Positions 53,102-61,611 of a stretch of 64,000 bases of DNA are shown here, piece by piece. This DNA is from Maricaulis sp. (lineage in GTDB: Bacteria; Pseudomonadota; Alphaproteobacteria; Caulobacterales; Maricaulaceae), in assembly GCF_015665295.1 (NCBI RefSeq), contig NZ_JADFAJ010000012.1, positions 170,187-234,186 of the forward strand. The letters run 5' to 3'. Position 1 is the stretch's first letter. Each line of letters begins with the position of its first letter. Position numbers and translations under genes: made by a program. Below the pieces are notes generated by a model, which worked only from the letters and a program-made list of their open reading frames with translations, was not told the DNA's origin and ran no database searches.

Positions 53102-54052
53102 ATGCAACGCGTTCTTTTCATCACATCAACCCGCATCGGTGACGCGATCATCAACTCCGGGGTCCTGGACCATCTCGTGGAGACGCGGCCGGAGGCCCGT
53201 TTCACCATTGCCTGTGGTCCGCTCGCCGCCTCGCTGTTCACGCAAACCCCGCGGCTCGAGCGGATCATCGTGATGCGCAAGAAAAAGGCCGGGATGCACT
53301 GGTGGGATTTGTGGCGCGAAACCGTTGATGTGCAATGGGATCTCGTCGTCGACCTGCGCTGTTCCGCAACCGCCTGGTTCCTGCGCGCCAAGGAACGCCG
53401 CATTCTCAAGCAGAGCGCCGTGCCGGTGCCGAAAGTCGAGGAGGCGGCCAGCGTTCTCAAGCTGGCTCCGGCGCCGGATCCCAGGCTCCACCTCTCCGAC
53501 GCCGTGCGCGCCGAGGCCGCGACCCGCGTGCCGGGTGACGGCTCCTATCTGGCAATCTGCCCCTCGGCCTCCTGGATCTTCAAGGTCTGGCCAGCCGAGA
53601 AGTTTGCCGACTTCATCCTCAAATTCACCGCACCGGATGGCGTCATGCCGGGCGCGCCTGTCGTCATGCTTGGCGGGCCGGGTGACGAGATGTATGCCCG
53701 GCCGATCTATGACGCCCTGCCGGAAATCGAGTTCGTCGACCTGCTGGGCCTGGGCCTGCCGGAAACAGCGGCCTGCCTCGAGCGCTGCCGTCTCTATGTC
53801 GGCAATGACAGCGGACTGATGCACATGGCCGCAGCCGTCGGCACGCCGACGCTGGGCCTGTTCGGCCCGTCCGATGATCGCTGCTATGCGCCCTGGGGGA
53901 CGCATACCGATGCGGTGCGCGGCCCGGCGACCTTCGAGGAAATCGACAGCGCCCATGATGACCGCCGCAAGGCCTCGACAAGCCTGCTGGCGGACCTCGC
54001 GGTCGAGACGGTGTATGATGCCGCCAAGGCGCTTTACGAGAGGACGAGCTGA
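53102..54052 (+). CDS. Glycosyltransferase family 9 (heptosyltransferase-like)
   Basis: 316 residues from the ATG at 53102; upstream codons belong to an antisense shadow. GT-B fold: VLFITSTRIGDAIINSGVLD near residue 4, ICPSASWIFKVWPAEKFADF (donor-binding), MLGGPGDEMYARPI, and ECRLYVGNDSGLMHMAAAVG as LYVGNDSGLMHMAAAVGTPT, then FGPSDDRCYAPWG. GT9 enzymes add heptose or related sugars to LPS core. It precedes pyrC by 3 bp, and a DUF6165 gene follows. Confidence 0.9.
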   Translation: MQRVLFITSTRIGDAIINSGVLDHLVETRPEARFTIACGPLAASLFTQTPRLERIIVMRKKKAGMHWWDLWRETVDVQWDLVVDLRCSATAWFLRAKERRILKQSAVPVPKVEEAASVLKLAPAPDPRLHLSDAVRAEAATRVPGDGSYLAICPSASWIFKVWPAEKFADFILKFTAPDGVMPGAPVVMLGGPGDEMYARPIYDALPEIEFVDLLGLGLPETAACLERCRLYVGNDSGLMHMAAAVGTPTLGLFGPSDDRCYAPWGTHTDAVRGPATFEEIDSAHDDRRKASTSLLADLAVETVYDAAKALYERTS

Positions 54053-54055
54053 GCC

Positions 54056-55393
54056 ATGACCATGACCTATGACGTGATCCTCAAGGGCGGCGAAATCGTC
54101 AATCATGACGGGCGCGGCCATGCCGATATCGGCGTCATTGCCGGCAAGACCGCGGCGATCGGTGACCTCTCCCGGGCCTCGGCCGGCGAGGTGATCGACT
54201 GTTCCGGCCTGATGGTGTTGCCGGGCGTGATCGACAGTCAGGTCCATTTCCGCGAGCCGGGGATGGAGTGGAAGGAAGACCTGCAATCGGGCTCGCTCTG
54301 CGCGGTCATGGGCGGGGTCACCGCGGTGTTCGAGATGCCGAACACCAATCCTACCACCACCGTGCCGGACATGCTGACCGACAAGCTGGCCCGCGCGAAG
54401 AACCGCATGCATTGCGACCACGCCTTCTATGCCGGCGCCACCAATGAAAACGCCGACATCCTGCCCGAGATGGAGCGCATGCTCGGCTGTTGCGGTGTGA
54501 AGGTCTTCATGGGCGCCTCCACCGGTTCGCTCCTGGTCGCCGATGATGAGGGCGTGGAACGTGTCCTGCGCGCGATCAAGCGCCGCGCCGCCTTCCACTC
54601 GGAAGACGAATACCGCCTCGCCGAGCGCCGCGAACTGGCCGTCGAGGGCGACTGGACCAGCCACCCGCATGTGCGCGATGCCGAAGCTGCCATCATGTCG
54701 ACCAAGCGCCTGGTGCGCCTGGCGCGCAAGACCGGCAAGCGCATCCACGTCCTGCATATCTCGACCGCCGAGGAGATGGACTTCCTCGCCGATCACCGCG
54801 ACATCGCCTCGGTCGAGGCGACGCCCCAGCACCTGACGCTGGAAGGTCCGGAAATCTATGAGCGCATCAAGGGGCGGGCCCAGATGAACCCGCCGCTGCG
54901 CGATGCCCATCACCGGGCCGGCCTGTGGCGCGGTATCCAGCGCGGCATTGTCGATGTCATCGGCTCCGACCACGCCCCGCACACGCTCGAGGAAAAGGCC
55001 AAGCCCTATCCGCAAAGCCCGTCCGGCATGCCCGGCGTCCAGACCCTGGTCCCGATCATGCTCGACCATGTCAATGCCGGCCGGCTGACCATTGAACGCT
55101 TCGTCGATCTCACCTCGGCCGGCGCCCAGCGAATTTTCGGCATTGCCGGCAAGGGTCGCATGGCAGTCGGCTGGGATGCTGATTTCACCCTGGTCGACAT
55201 GAAGCGGACCGAGACCATTACGGACGCCTGGTCGGCCTCCAAGTCCGGCTGGACCCCGTTTGACGGCATGTCGGTGACCGGCTGGCCGGTCGGCACCATC
55301 ATCCGCGGCCGCTCGGTCATGCGTGATGGCGAGCTTGTGGCCTCCGGCCTCGGCGAACCGGTGCGCTTCATGGAAGCCCTGCCGCACGACTGA
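54056..55393 (+). CDS. pyrC: Dihydroorotase (class I)
   Basis: 445 residues from the ATG at 54056 (54062 is an alternative). Amidohydrolase motifs: metal ligands in VIDSQVHFREPGMEWKEDLQ (here a Q replaces the first His of HxH), MPNTNPTTTVPDM, CGVKVFMGASTGSL with a candidate carboxylated Lys, HVLHISTAEEMDFL, EATPQHLTLEGPEI and VIGSDHAPHTLEEK. It makes dihydroorotate for pyrimidine synthesis, or may be an inactive dihydroorotase-like member because DSQVHFR lacks the first His of D-x-H-x-H. Normal length. Confidence 0.8.
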   Translation: MTMTYDVILKGGEIVNHDGRGHADIGVIAGKTAAIGDLSRASAGEVIDCSGLMVLPGVIDSQVHFREPGMEWKEDLQSGSLCAVMGGVTAVFEMPNTNPTTTVPDMLTDKLARAKNRMHCDHAFYAGATNENADILPEMERMLGCCGVKVFMGASTGSLLVADDEGVERVLRAIKRRAAFHSEDEYRLAERRELAVEGDWTSHPHVRDAEAAIMSTKRLVRLARKTGKRIHVLHISTAEEMDFLADHRDIASVEATPQHLTLEGPEIYERIKGRAQMNPPLRDAHHRAGLWRGIQRGIVDVIGSDHAPHTLEEKAKPYPQSPSGMPGVQTLVPIMLDHVNAGRLTIERFVDLTSAGAQRIFGIAGKGRMAVGWDADFTLVDMKRTETITDAWSASKSGWTPFDGMSVTGWPVGTIIRGRSVMRDGELVASGLGEPVRFMEALPHD

Positions 55394-55436
55394 TTGATTG
55401 CCTGCGCCTGGCGCAACACACGAAGGAAGACGACAC

Positions 55437-55829
55437 GTGACCACGACCATCATGACCGCCATCGCTCCCGGCGAGCTGATCGACAAGATCACCATCCTGC
55501 GGATCAAGTCCGAGCGCATCGCCGACGAGGCCAAGCTGAAGAATGTCCGCACCGAGCTGGACATTCTCAATGAAACCCTCGCGAAGGATGTGCCGGCGAG
55601 TGAGGAGCTCACCCGGCTGGATACAGCCCTGCAGGCGGTCAATCTCGAGCTCTGGGTGATCGAGGATGATATCCGCGATTGCGAGCGCAATGGCGATTTC
55701 GGGCCGGAATTCATCCGTCTCGCGCGCGCCGTCTATGTCACCAATGACAAGCGTGCGGCGCTGAAAAAGGAGATCAATCTTCTTCTGGGCTCCAATATCG
55801 TCGAAGAGAAATCCTACGCCGCCTATTGA
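55437..55829 (+). CDS. DUF6165 family protein
   Basis: 130 residues from the GTG at 55437 with GGAAG upstream; an ATG five codons later is possible. Sequence features: APGELIDKITILRIKSERIA, a helical stretch, VNLELWVIEDDIRDCERNGD and YVTNDKRAALKKEINLLLGS. I recall this as DUF6165, often near LPS-type glycosyltransferases, which matches the GT9 gene two genes upstream. A soluble helical protein; no catalytic motif. Confidence 0.75.
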   Translation: MTTTIMTAIAPGELIDKITILRIKSERIADEAKLKNVRTELDILNETLAKDVPASEELTRLDTALQAVNLELWVIEDDIRDCERNGDFGPEFIRLARAVYVTNDKRAALKKEINLLLGSNIVEEKSYAAY

Positions 55830-55907
55830 GTTGGGGCGCCCGGCTTAGTATGCGGGCGGGCAAGCGGCGGCCCTTGCGGGGCTGCTGACACCACACAAGG
55901 ACAGCCC

Positions 55908-56669
55908 GTGGACCGCCAGAGCTTTTATTTCTTCGATATCGACGAAAACATCCTCCACCTGCCGACGCGCATTCACCTGCTCAACACCATGACCGGTGAG
56001 GAGCGGGCCATGCGCCAGCACGAGTATGAGGATATCAAGGCCTATCTCGGCGTGCCGGGCCTGTGGGAAGACTGGGCCGATCCGCCGGCCCGCGCCTACC
56101 GCGAGTTCGCCGACGGCCAGGACCGCAATGGCGAGGAATACCTGCTGCGCGACGTCAAGCGCGCCATGGACAGCGCCAACTGGCGCGGCCCGTCCTGGGA
56201 GATTTTCAAATACGCCGTGCTCAAGCGTCGCCCGGTTGCCATCGTCACGGCGCGCCAGCATTCGCGCGAGACGATCAAGGCGGCGCTCAAGCTGATCGTC
56301 GAGGCGGGCCATCTGCCCGAAGAGCCGAATTATCTCGCCATCTATCCCTGTTCGAACCCGGAAATCCGCGACGAGCTGGGTCCGCACCTGACCACGGCCG
56401 GTCTCAAGCGCCGGGCCATTCGCCAGTGCGTGGAAAAGGGGCTGGACGAATACGGCCGCGACCTGCCGCACTCGTTTGGCATGTCGGATGATGACCTGAA
56501 GAATGTCGACCTGATCACCTCGGCCATGCTGGAAGCCAAGCTGGACTATCCCGACAAGCGCTTTTTCGTCATCTCCACCAATCGCCGTCGCCACGTGAAG
56601 ATGGAAATCCTGCCGCCGCACAAGGAGGAAGAAAAACTCCGCGCGGCCGAGGATGACTGGTACGGGTGA
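55908..56669 (+). CDS. HAD-like hypothetical protein
   Basis: 253 residues from the GTG at 55908 with AAGGA upstream. HAD-type features: SFYFFDIDENILHLPTRIHL (motif I, D-I-D), RPVAIVTARQHSRETIKAAL (motif II Thr) and GMSDDDLKNVDLI (motif IV acidic cluster). The HAD acid-phosphatase-like layout suggests a phosphohydrolase, but the middle, with LWEDWADPPARAYREFADGQ, is unusual. A perfect 23-bp-arm hairpin follows 8 bp after the stop. Confidence 0.75.
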   Translation: MDRQSFYFFDIDENILHLPTRIHLLNTMTGEERAMRQHEYEDIKAYLGVPGLWEDWADPPARAYREFADGQDRNGEEYLLRDVKRAMDSANWRGPSWEIFKYAVLKRRPVAIVTARQHSRETIKAALKLIVEAGHLPEEPNYLAIYPCSNPEIRDELGPHLTTAGLKRRAIRQCVEKGLDEYGRDLPHSFGMSDDDLKNVDLITSAMLEAKLDYPDKRFFVISTNRRRHVKMEILPPHKEEEKLRAAEDDWYG

Positions 56670-56676
56670 GCGAAAT

Positions 56677-56726
56677 GGGGACAGGTATGATTAACGGCGG
56701 GATCGCCGTTAATCATACCTGTCCCC
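56677..56726. repeat. Perfect 23-bp-arm hairpin (GGGGACAGGTA element)
   Basis: Arms 56677-56699 and 56704-56726 are exactly complementary over 23 bp, with a 4-nt loop (GGAT). The left arm begins GGGGACAGGTATGATTAACG. It lies between convergent genes (HAD and ABC permease), 8 bp after one stop and 8 bp before the other. A related hairpin with the same start and ATTAA core is at 61049-61125. It could be a bidirectional terminator or a REP-type mobile element. Confidence 0.92.
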
Positions 56727-56733
56727 CGCCTGG

Positions 56734-57918
56734 CTACTCGCTGCGGTGAACCGTCAGCAGCGGCACATAGGCCGAGCGGATCGCCGGAACGATGCCGCCG
56801 AGGAAGCCGATCATCACCGCCATGATCATGCCGGCCAGGATCGAATCGCCTGTCACCGCAAAGGCGAAGACGACCTGGGTGAAGCCGCTTCCCAGGGTCG
56901 ATGCGGATGCGCCGTTGAACAGCAGATAGGTGCCAACGGCGCCCAGCAATCCACCAACAGCAGCCAGGACGAGCGACTCGATCAGCGTTCCCATGGCAGC
57001 CGCGCCACCGGAGAAACCGATCGCCCGCAAGGTCGCGATTTCGCGCATGCGGGCATCGACCGAGGAATACATCGCGTTCCACGCACCCGCGAAAGCGCCG
57101 ATGGCCATGATGATGGCGAGCGGCCAGCCGACAGCGTTGATGACAGTGGTCAGCGTTCCGCTCTGACTGGCGTAGAATTCCTGCTCGTTGAAAATGTCGA
57201 GTTCATTGATGCGCGGATCGTTGTCGGCGAAGGCTTCCAGCTCGGTGATGGCGTCCGGTGAGGTGAGCCGGGCGCGGATGGACTGCAGTGAGCTGCCGCG
57301 CTGGTAGAGGTTCTGGACGACGCCGATATCGGCCCAGAGTTCACTCTCGAAGACTGTCCCGCCAGTCGAGAACAGGCCGACAACCTGCCAGTCATTGGTG
57401 CCGAGCCGGATCGTCTGGTTGAGCGCGAAGCCCTCAAACGCATCCAGCACGGCCTCGCCGACAATGATCTCATTGCTGCCGGGCTCGAACATGCGTCCGG
57501 CCGTCAGTTCGAACTGGCCGCGCAGGGAAGGCGCCTGCAGTCCCACACCGCGCATGGGCAGGTTGGCTTCGGTGCCCAGATCCTTCTTGATCCCGTCGAC
57601 AACGACATAGAGCTCTGCCGAGACCAGCGGCTGGCCGTCGGCATCGGCGGCGATGCCCGGCGCGGTCTCGATGATGCGGAACTGGTCGGCCGAAAGTACG
57701 CTGTTGAGTTCGAACTGCGAGCCACCGCGCAGGATCACCGCAACGTCCTCGGATCCGGTTCCGTCAATCGTTTTCTGGAAGCCGTTGGCCATGGCCAGGA
57801 AGCCGAGGAGGACGCCGACGACGAGGGCGATCGACAGGACCGTGGCGAGTGACATGCCGGCGCGCTGCGGCAGCGACCGCAAGTTCATCAATGTGATCGC
57901 GCTGGTTTGCTTGAACAT
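56734..57918 (-). CDS. ABC transporter permease, MacB/FtsX type (last gene of operon)
   Basis: 394 residues from the ATG at 57918 (AGGAGGCGG upstream). TM helix near 20-42 (AGMSLATVLSIALVVGVLLG), a large periplasmic MacB-core domain to about 255, then three C-terminal helices (NAVGWPLAIIMAIGAFAGAW, SLVLAAVGGLLGAVGTYLLF and the last near 365-380). The pattern of one plus three helices with a periplasmic domain is that of MacB/FtsX permeases. Works with the permease, ATPase and adaptor upstream in the same unit. Confidence 0.9.
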   Translation of the reverse strand: MFKQTSAITLMNLRSLPQRAGMSLATVLSIALVVGVLLGFLAMANGFQKTIDGTGSEDVAVILRGGSQFELNSVLSADQFRIIETAPGIAADADGQPLVSAELYVVVDGIKKDLGTEANLPMRGVGLQAPSLRGQFELTAGRMFEPGSNEIIVGEAVLDAFEGFALNQTIRLGTNDWQVVGLFSTGGTVFESELWADIGVVQNLYQRGSSLQSIRARLTSPDAITELEAFADNDPRINELDIFNEQEFYASQSGTLTTVINAVGWPLAIIMAIGAFAGAWNAMYSSVDARMREIATLRAIGFSGGAAAMGTLIESLVLAAVGGLLGAVGTYLLFNGASASTLGSGFTQVVFAFAVTGDSILAGMIMAVMIGFLGGIVPAIRSAYVPLLTVHRSE

Positions 57919-57928
57919 GATCCGCCTC

Positions 57929-59086
57929 CTATTGCTTGCCGAGCGCATCAACGATGCGCACGCGGTGGGCATTCATGGCGGGGCCAATGCCGGTGATGAG
58001 GCCGAACCCGATCATCATGGCGAGCGCCATGCCGAAGATGCCGGGCGTCACGACCAGGCCGGGCATGAATGCCGCCAGCACGGGCGCGAGACCTTTCAGG
58101 ACAAGCGTGGCCAGGCCGACCCCGGCGAGGCCGCCAACCAGACTCAGCATGACCGACTCGATCAGGACCATTCGGAAAATGCGGGGCGCCGGGAAGCCGA
58201 GGGTTTTCATGACGGCGATTTCCCGGGTCCGTTCGGAAATGGCCACGACCAGGCTGGTCCCGACGATCAACAGGATGATCCCGAAGGCAGCGCCGATGAT
58301 ATAGACCAGGATCAGGCCGATATTGCCGATCTGGTTGATGAAGGCCTGGGTGAAAGCGGCTTCGGTCGCGGTGTCGGTCTGGGCCGTGGAGTTGGCGAAC
58401 ATGGCGTCGATCTGGTTGGCGATCGCATCATTGGCCATCGGGTCGTCCGTATTGACGACCATCATCCCGACCCGGTCCTGATTGAAAGCGAGCGCCTCGT
58501 TGTAATAGTCGTAGTTGAGATAGGCGGCGGCCGTGGACATTTCGGGCACGGAGGCGGTGTAGATGGCGCAGATGTCGAATTCCCAGGACGAACTGCCATC
58601 CGTCTTCTGCCAGATGTTCGACAGCAGCGGCACGCGGTCCCCGACCGACCAGCCATATTGGAGGGCGAGTGTCTCGCCGACGAGCAGGCAGTCACGCTGG
58701 GTCAGGAAGGCTGCGCGCTGGTCGTCCGGCATCAGGAATTCCGGATAGGCCGCCAGGTAGGTTTCCGGGTCGACAGCAAAGGTCTGCACGACTTGGGTCG
58801 GCTGTTGGTAATAGCCGCCAAACCAGCTCATATGGCTGACATTGCGAACGCCCTCGATGGCCTGGATACGGCCCCAATAGGCGTAGGGCAAACTCTGCGT
58901 AAAGCCGGAATTATTCATCGTGATCAGCCGGTCCGCCGCTGCCAGTTCGACGCCGGCATTGAGGACGCGGTTGAACGATCCGATGATCGTGAAAATGAAG
59001 AAAGCGATCAGGATCGACAGGGTCAGCAGGATCGCCCTCAGCTTCTTGCGGAAGAGATTCTTCCGGATCAGCGTGAGATCATTCAT
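57929..59086 (-). CDS. ABC transporter permease, FtsX type
   Basis: 385 residues. TM helix near 15-38 (LRAILLTLSILIAFFIFTII), a periplasmic domain to about 250, then three helices (LILVYIIGAAFGIILLIVGT, VMLSLVGGLAGVGLATLVLK and PGIFGMALAMMIGFGLITG). ISERTREIAVMKTLGFPAPR is the conserved cytoplasmic motif of FtsX-type permeases. It overlaps the ATPase stop by 4 bp and is 10 bp from the second permease. Confidence 0.9.
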   Translation of the reverse strand: MNDLTLIRKNLFRKKLRAILLTLSILIAFFIFTIIGSFNRVLNAGVELAAADRLITMNNSGFTQSLPYAYWGRIQAIEGVRNVSHMSWFGGYYQQPTQVVQTFAVDPETYLAAYPEFLMPDDQRAAFLTQRDCLLVGETLALQYGWSVGDRVPLLSNIWQKTDGSSSWEFDICAIYTASVPEMSTAAAYLNYDYYNEALAFNQDRVGMMVVNTDDPMANDAIANQIDAMFANSTAQTDTATEAAFTQAFINQIGNIGLILVYIIGAAFGIILLIVGTSLVVAISERTREIAVMKTLGFPAPRIFRMVLIESVMLSLVGGLAGVGLATLVLKGLAPVLAAFMPGLVVTPGIFGMALAMMIGFGLITGIGPAMNAHRVRIVDALGKQ

Positions 59087-59778
59087 TGCGCCGGCTCCTG
59101 GACCTGCTCGACGAAGCGGCCCTTGTCGAGATGCAGTTCGCGGCGGGCATATTTGGCGGCCGAGGGGTCGTGCGTGACCATGACGATGGTCTTGCCGAGA
59201 TCGGTGTTGAGAAGCTGCAGGGTTTCAAGGATTTCGTCGGCCGACTTGCGGTCAAGGTCACCGGTCGGTTCGTCACACAGGAGGACTTTCGGGTCGGCGA
59301 CGATGGCGCGGGCAATTGCCACGCGCTGTTGCTGGCCGCCGGAGAGCTGGCGTGGCCGGTGACCCTTGCGATCCGCGAGGCCGACGATGTCGAGGGCGGT
59401 GGCGACGCGCTCCTTGCGCTGCTTGCCGGACAGGCCGGTCAGCAGCAGGGGCAGTTCGACATTCTGGGCCGCGGTGAGGGTCGGCATGAGATTGTAGAAC
59501 TGGAAGATGAAGCCGACATTCTGCGACCGCCACTTGGCCAGCTTGCCTTCCGACAGCTTGTCGACGCGCACGCCCTGGCATTCCACCGATCCCGAGGTCG
59601 GCCGGTCGATACCGCCGAGCAAATTGAGCAAGGTCGTCTTGCCGGACCCGGACGGCCCCATGATCGCCATGAAATCACCCTCGGGGATGGTCATGGTCAG
59701 CTCTTCGAAAATCGTGATCGACTCCTTGCCCCGGGTATAGCCCTTGGACAGGTCGGTAAGGGTGTAGAGCGACGTCAT
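59083..59778 (-). CDS. ABC transporter ATP-binding protein (MacB/LolD-like)
   Basis: 231 residues from the ATG at 59778 with AGGAAG upstream. Walker A GPSGSGKTTLL near residue 42, Q-loop FIFQFYNLMPTLTAAQNVEL, signature RQLSGGQQQRVAIARAIVAD, Walker B VLLCDEPTGDLD, and the H-loop VTHDPSAAKYA. The FQFYNLMPTLTA.ENV-type Q-loop is typical of the LolD/MacB lipoprotein- and antibiotic-exporter branch. It overlaps the first permease by 4 bp. Direct repeats and a palindrome separate it from the adaptor gene. Confidence 0.95.
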   Translation of the reverse strand: MTSLYTLTDLSKGYTRGKESITIFEELTMTIPEGDFMAIMGPSGSGKTTLLNLLGGIDRPTSGSVECQGVRVDKLSEGKLAKWRSQNVGFIFQFYNLMPTLTAAQNVELPLLLTGLSGKQRKERVATALDIVGLADRKGHRPRQLSGGQQQRVAIARAIVADPKVLLCDEPTGDLDRKSADEILETLQLLNTDLGKTIVMVTHDPSAAKYARRELHLDKGRFVEQVQEPAQ

Positions 59779-59794
59779 CGGGGTCTTCCTCATT

Positions 59795-59850
59795 CAGTCA
59801 GGCCGTAATCAGTCGGGCCATAATCAGTCGGGCCGTAATCAGTCAGGCCG
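59795..59850 (-). repeat. Three tandem 15-bp repeats
   Basis: The unit CAGTCGGGCCGTAAT (variants CAGTCAGGCCGTAAT and CAGTCGGGCCATAAT) occurs in tandem three times, ending in a partial fourth (CAGTCAGGCCG). It lies in the leader between the adaptor and the ATPase, immediately upstream of the ATPase start. Likely slippage-prone and possibly variable between strains. Confidence 0.85.
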
Positions 59851-59907
59851 ACAGGCGCGAGACCGGTGTCGGCATCGGCAGCGTCGGGCCAGCATGATAC
59901 AAAGCCA

Positions 59908-59928
59908 GTGCTTTGTAAAGCAAAGTGC
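59908..59928. promoter_or_regulatory. CTTTG-N5-CAAAG palindrome in the ABC-operon leader
   Basis: GTGCTTTG-TAAAG-CAAAGTGC is a near-palindrome (CTTTG-N5-CAAAG with matching outer bases) at the adaptor 3' end. On the minus strand TTGCTT and TATCAT, 18 bp apart, are acceptable -35/-10 elements overlapping it, so an additional promoter for the ATPase and permeases may be controlled by a repressor here. Regulator unknown. Inference. Confidence 0.45.
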
Positions 59929-59930
59929 TT

Positions 59931-60962
59931 TTACTCGACGAACACAACGCGCGACGCCATGTCCGGAAGAATGCGTCCATCGCGCTCGTCAAAGGCGACA
60001 CGGACCGTGATCGTCGCGCGGGCCCGGTCGGCGGTCGGGATGATGGCCTCGACATGCGCCGGGATGCGCCAGTCGGGATAGGCGTCCAGCCGGGCCTCGA
60101 CGCGCTGGCCCGCTGTAACGCGGCCGATCTGGCCCTCATTCACATCGACCTCGATCTCCAGCGACTCCATGTCGACCAGGGTCGCGACCCCGGTCCGGGT
60201 GAAGCCGCCGCCGGCCGAGGCCGGGGACAGGATCTCGCCGACCTGGGCGTTCTTGGCGATGACGATGCCGGCAAAGGGCGCGCGCACGATGTGGCGGTCG
60301 ATCAGGTCTTCCTGGGCGCGCACCTGGGCGGCAACCGCCTGGTAGTCGGCGCGGGCCGCATTGATCTGGGCGGTCAGGCTGTCCACCTGGGCACGGGCCG
60401 CGGTGACCGCCGCCTGCGAGCCGATATCGCGTTCGGCCAGCGTTTCGGCCCGCTCCAGCACCGTCTGCGCCTCGTTGAGCTGGGCCAGCAGCGCGCGCGG
60501 TCGCGTGGCCGCGGCGTCGCGCTGCGCCATCAGCAAGTCGAGCTGGATGCGGGCGCGGGTATCGTCCAGCCGGGCCAGGACCTGGCCGGCCTCGACGCTG
60601 GCGCCTTCCTCGACCAGCAATTCCTGGATCCGGCCGGTGATCTCGGCCGACACGGTCGCCTGGCGCCGGGCCACGACATAGCCGGTGGCGACCAGGCCGG
60701 AGGTGCGCTGTGCCGGACGGGCGGGAGCAGGTGTTGCGCTTTCTCCGGCTGTCTCGCTGACCGGAGCCGGTGTCTCGACAGCGGCCACAGGTTGCGGCGC
60801 CGGAGCTGAATTGCGGGTGAGATACCAGGTGCCGCCGGCCGACAGGGCGGCGACGACGAGGGCAATGACAATCGTCACCGGAACGGACACCCCGCCCGGG
60901 CTGCTCTCGGCCTCGCGATCAATGCTCAGAGATTCCAGTTGCGACCGGCGATCCGACATCAT
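59931..60962 (-). CDS. HlyD/MacA-type periplasmic adaptor
   Basis: 343 residues. N-terminal membrane helix (VPVTIVIALVVAALSAGGTW near 28-48), a proline-rich linker, then the lipoyl/beta-barrel domain (GLVATGYVVARRQATVSAEI, RIQELLVEEGASVEAGQVLA), a coiled-coil hairpin near residues 140-220 and the second barrel half (IVRAPFAGIVIAKNAQVGEI, GFTRTGVATLVDMESLEIEV). It links the inner-membrane exporter to an outer-membrane channel; no TolC-type gene is in the window. Upstream gene of the ABC exporter unit. Confidence 0.93.
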   Translation of the reverse strand: MMSDRRSQLESLSIDREAESSPGGVSVPVTIVIALVVAALSAGGTWYLTRNSAPAPQPVAAVETPAPVSETAGESATPAPARPAQRTSGLVATGYVVARRQATVSAEITGRIQELLVEEGASVEAGQVLARLDDTRARIQLDLLMAQRDAAATRPRALLAQLNEAQTVLERAETLAERDIGSQAAVTAARAQVDSLTAQINAARADYQAVAAQVRAQEDLIDRHIVRAPFAGIVIAKNAQVGEILSPASAGGGFTRTGVATLVDMESLEIEVDVNEGQIGRVTAGQRVEARLDAYPDWRIPAHVEAIIPTADRARATITVRVAFDERDGRILPDMASRVVFVE

Positions 60963-61048
60963 GCCCCCTCTTGCATGCCACCCTGCATCCTAACCATGAC
61001 TTCATGACAATGGGAACGGGACTGTTCCGGCACAAGTCCCTCATGAAT

Positions 61049-61125
61049 GGGGACAGGTACAATTAACGCGTCTGGCCAGCGCCTCGCAGACCGGGCGACG
61101 CGACGCGTTAATTGTACCTGTCCCC
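61049..61125. repeat. Perfect 23-bp-arm inverted repeat (GGGGACAGGTA element)
   Basis: Arms 61049-61071 and 61103-61125 are perfectly complementary over 23 bp with a 31-nt loop. The left arm starts GGGGACAGGTACAATTAACG, sharing 11 leading bases and the ATTAA core with 56677-56726. It sits between the adaptor promoter region and the convergent TIGR02301 gene. Such GGGGACAGG repeats are known to me near REP-type transposase families; no such transposase is in the window. Confidence 0.9.
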
Positions 61126-61134
61126 TGATCGTGA

Positions 61135-61611
61135 TCAGTCGAAATAGGCGGCGCGCATCATTTCCGAGAGGTCGCGGCCGCGATGGGCGAGGGCGCGGCG
61201 TTCGGCGTCGGCTTCCAGGCCGCAGCGGGTGCGATAGCGCTGCTGGGCGCGATAACCGTCATTGAAGCTGTCGATCAGCCGGTCACGCCAGCGCCGGTCA
61301 TCGGCAGCCTCCATGGCCAGCATCTCGACCATCTGCTCGCGCCAGGTCTGGTCGTCCGGACCCGTGCAGGCGAAGGCGAGATAGTGCAGCTCGCCAAGCG
61401 TATAGGCGAGGAAGGGCAGGGTGCGTTCCAGGTCCAGCTCTTCGCGGATTTCCGGCGAGATGTCGTCGCCCCGCGGCGGCTGGCTGGCTTCGTTTGTCAC
61501 CGCGACCGGCTCCGGGCGTGAAAAATTGCGCGGCTTCTGCGCCAGTGTCGGGGCAGTGACCAGCATCACAAGGGCCGGAACAAGAAGCAGGACGCGCATG
61601 GCGCGCATCAT
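61135..61611 (-). CDS. TIGR02301-family secreted protein
   Basis: 158 residues from the ATG at 61611, overlapping the Nudix stop by 4 bp. N-terminus [20 protein letters not shown] is a signal peptide, cleavage near TLAQ. The mature core [20 protein letters not shown], then [20 protein letters not shown] and [19 protein letters not shown], is the TIGR02301 pattern with two Cys likely paired. Function unknown, conserved in alphaproteobacteria. Last of a four-gene overlapping unit. Confidence 0.85.
   Translation of the reverse strand: MMRAMRVLLLVPALVMLVTAPTLAQKPRNFSRPEPVAVTNEASQPPRGDDISPEIREELDLERTLPFLAYTLGELHYLAFACTGPDDQTWREQMVEMLAMEAADDRRWRDRLIDSFNDGYRAQQRYRTRCGLEADAERRALAHRGRDLSEMMRAAYFD

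Noticed and set aside
53126..55714. An 862-codon open frame on the minus strand opposite the GT9 and dihydroorotase genes
   Set aside because: It covers two well-supported genes in antisense and has no recognisable domain; a GC-rich shadow.
57653..59362. A 569-codon plus-strand frame opposite the ABC permeases
   Set aside because: His/Asp/Gly-rich antisense shadow without motifs; both permeases opposite it are clear.
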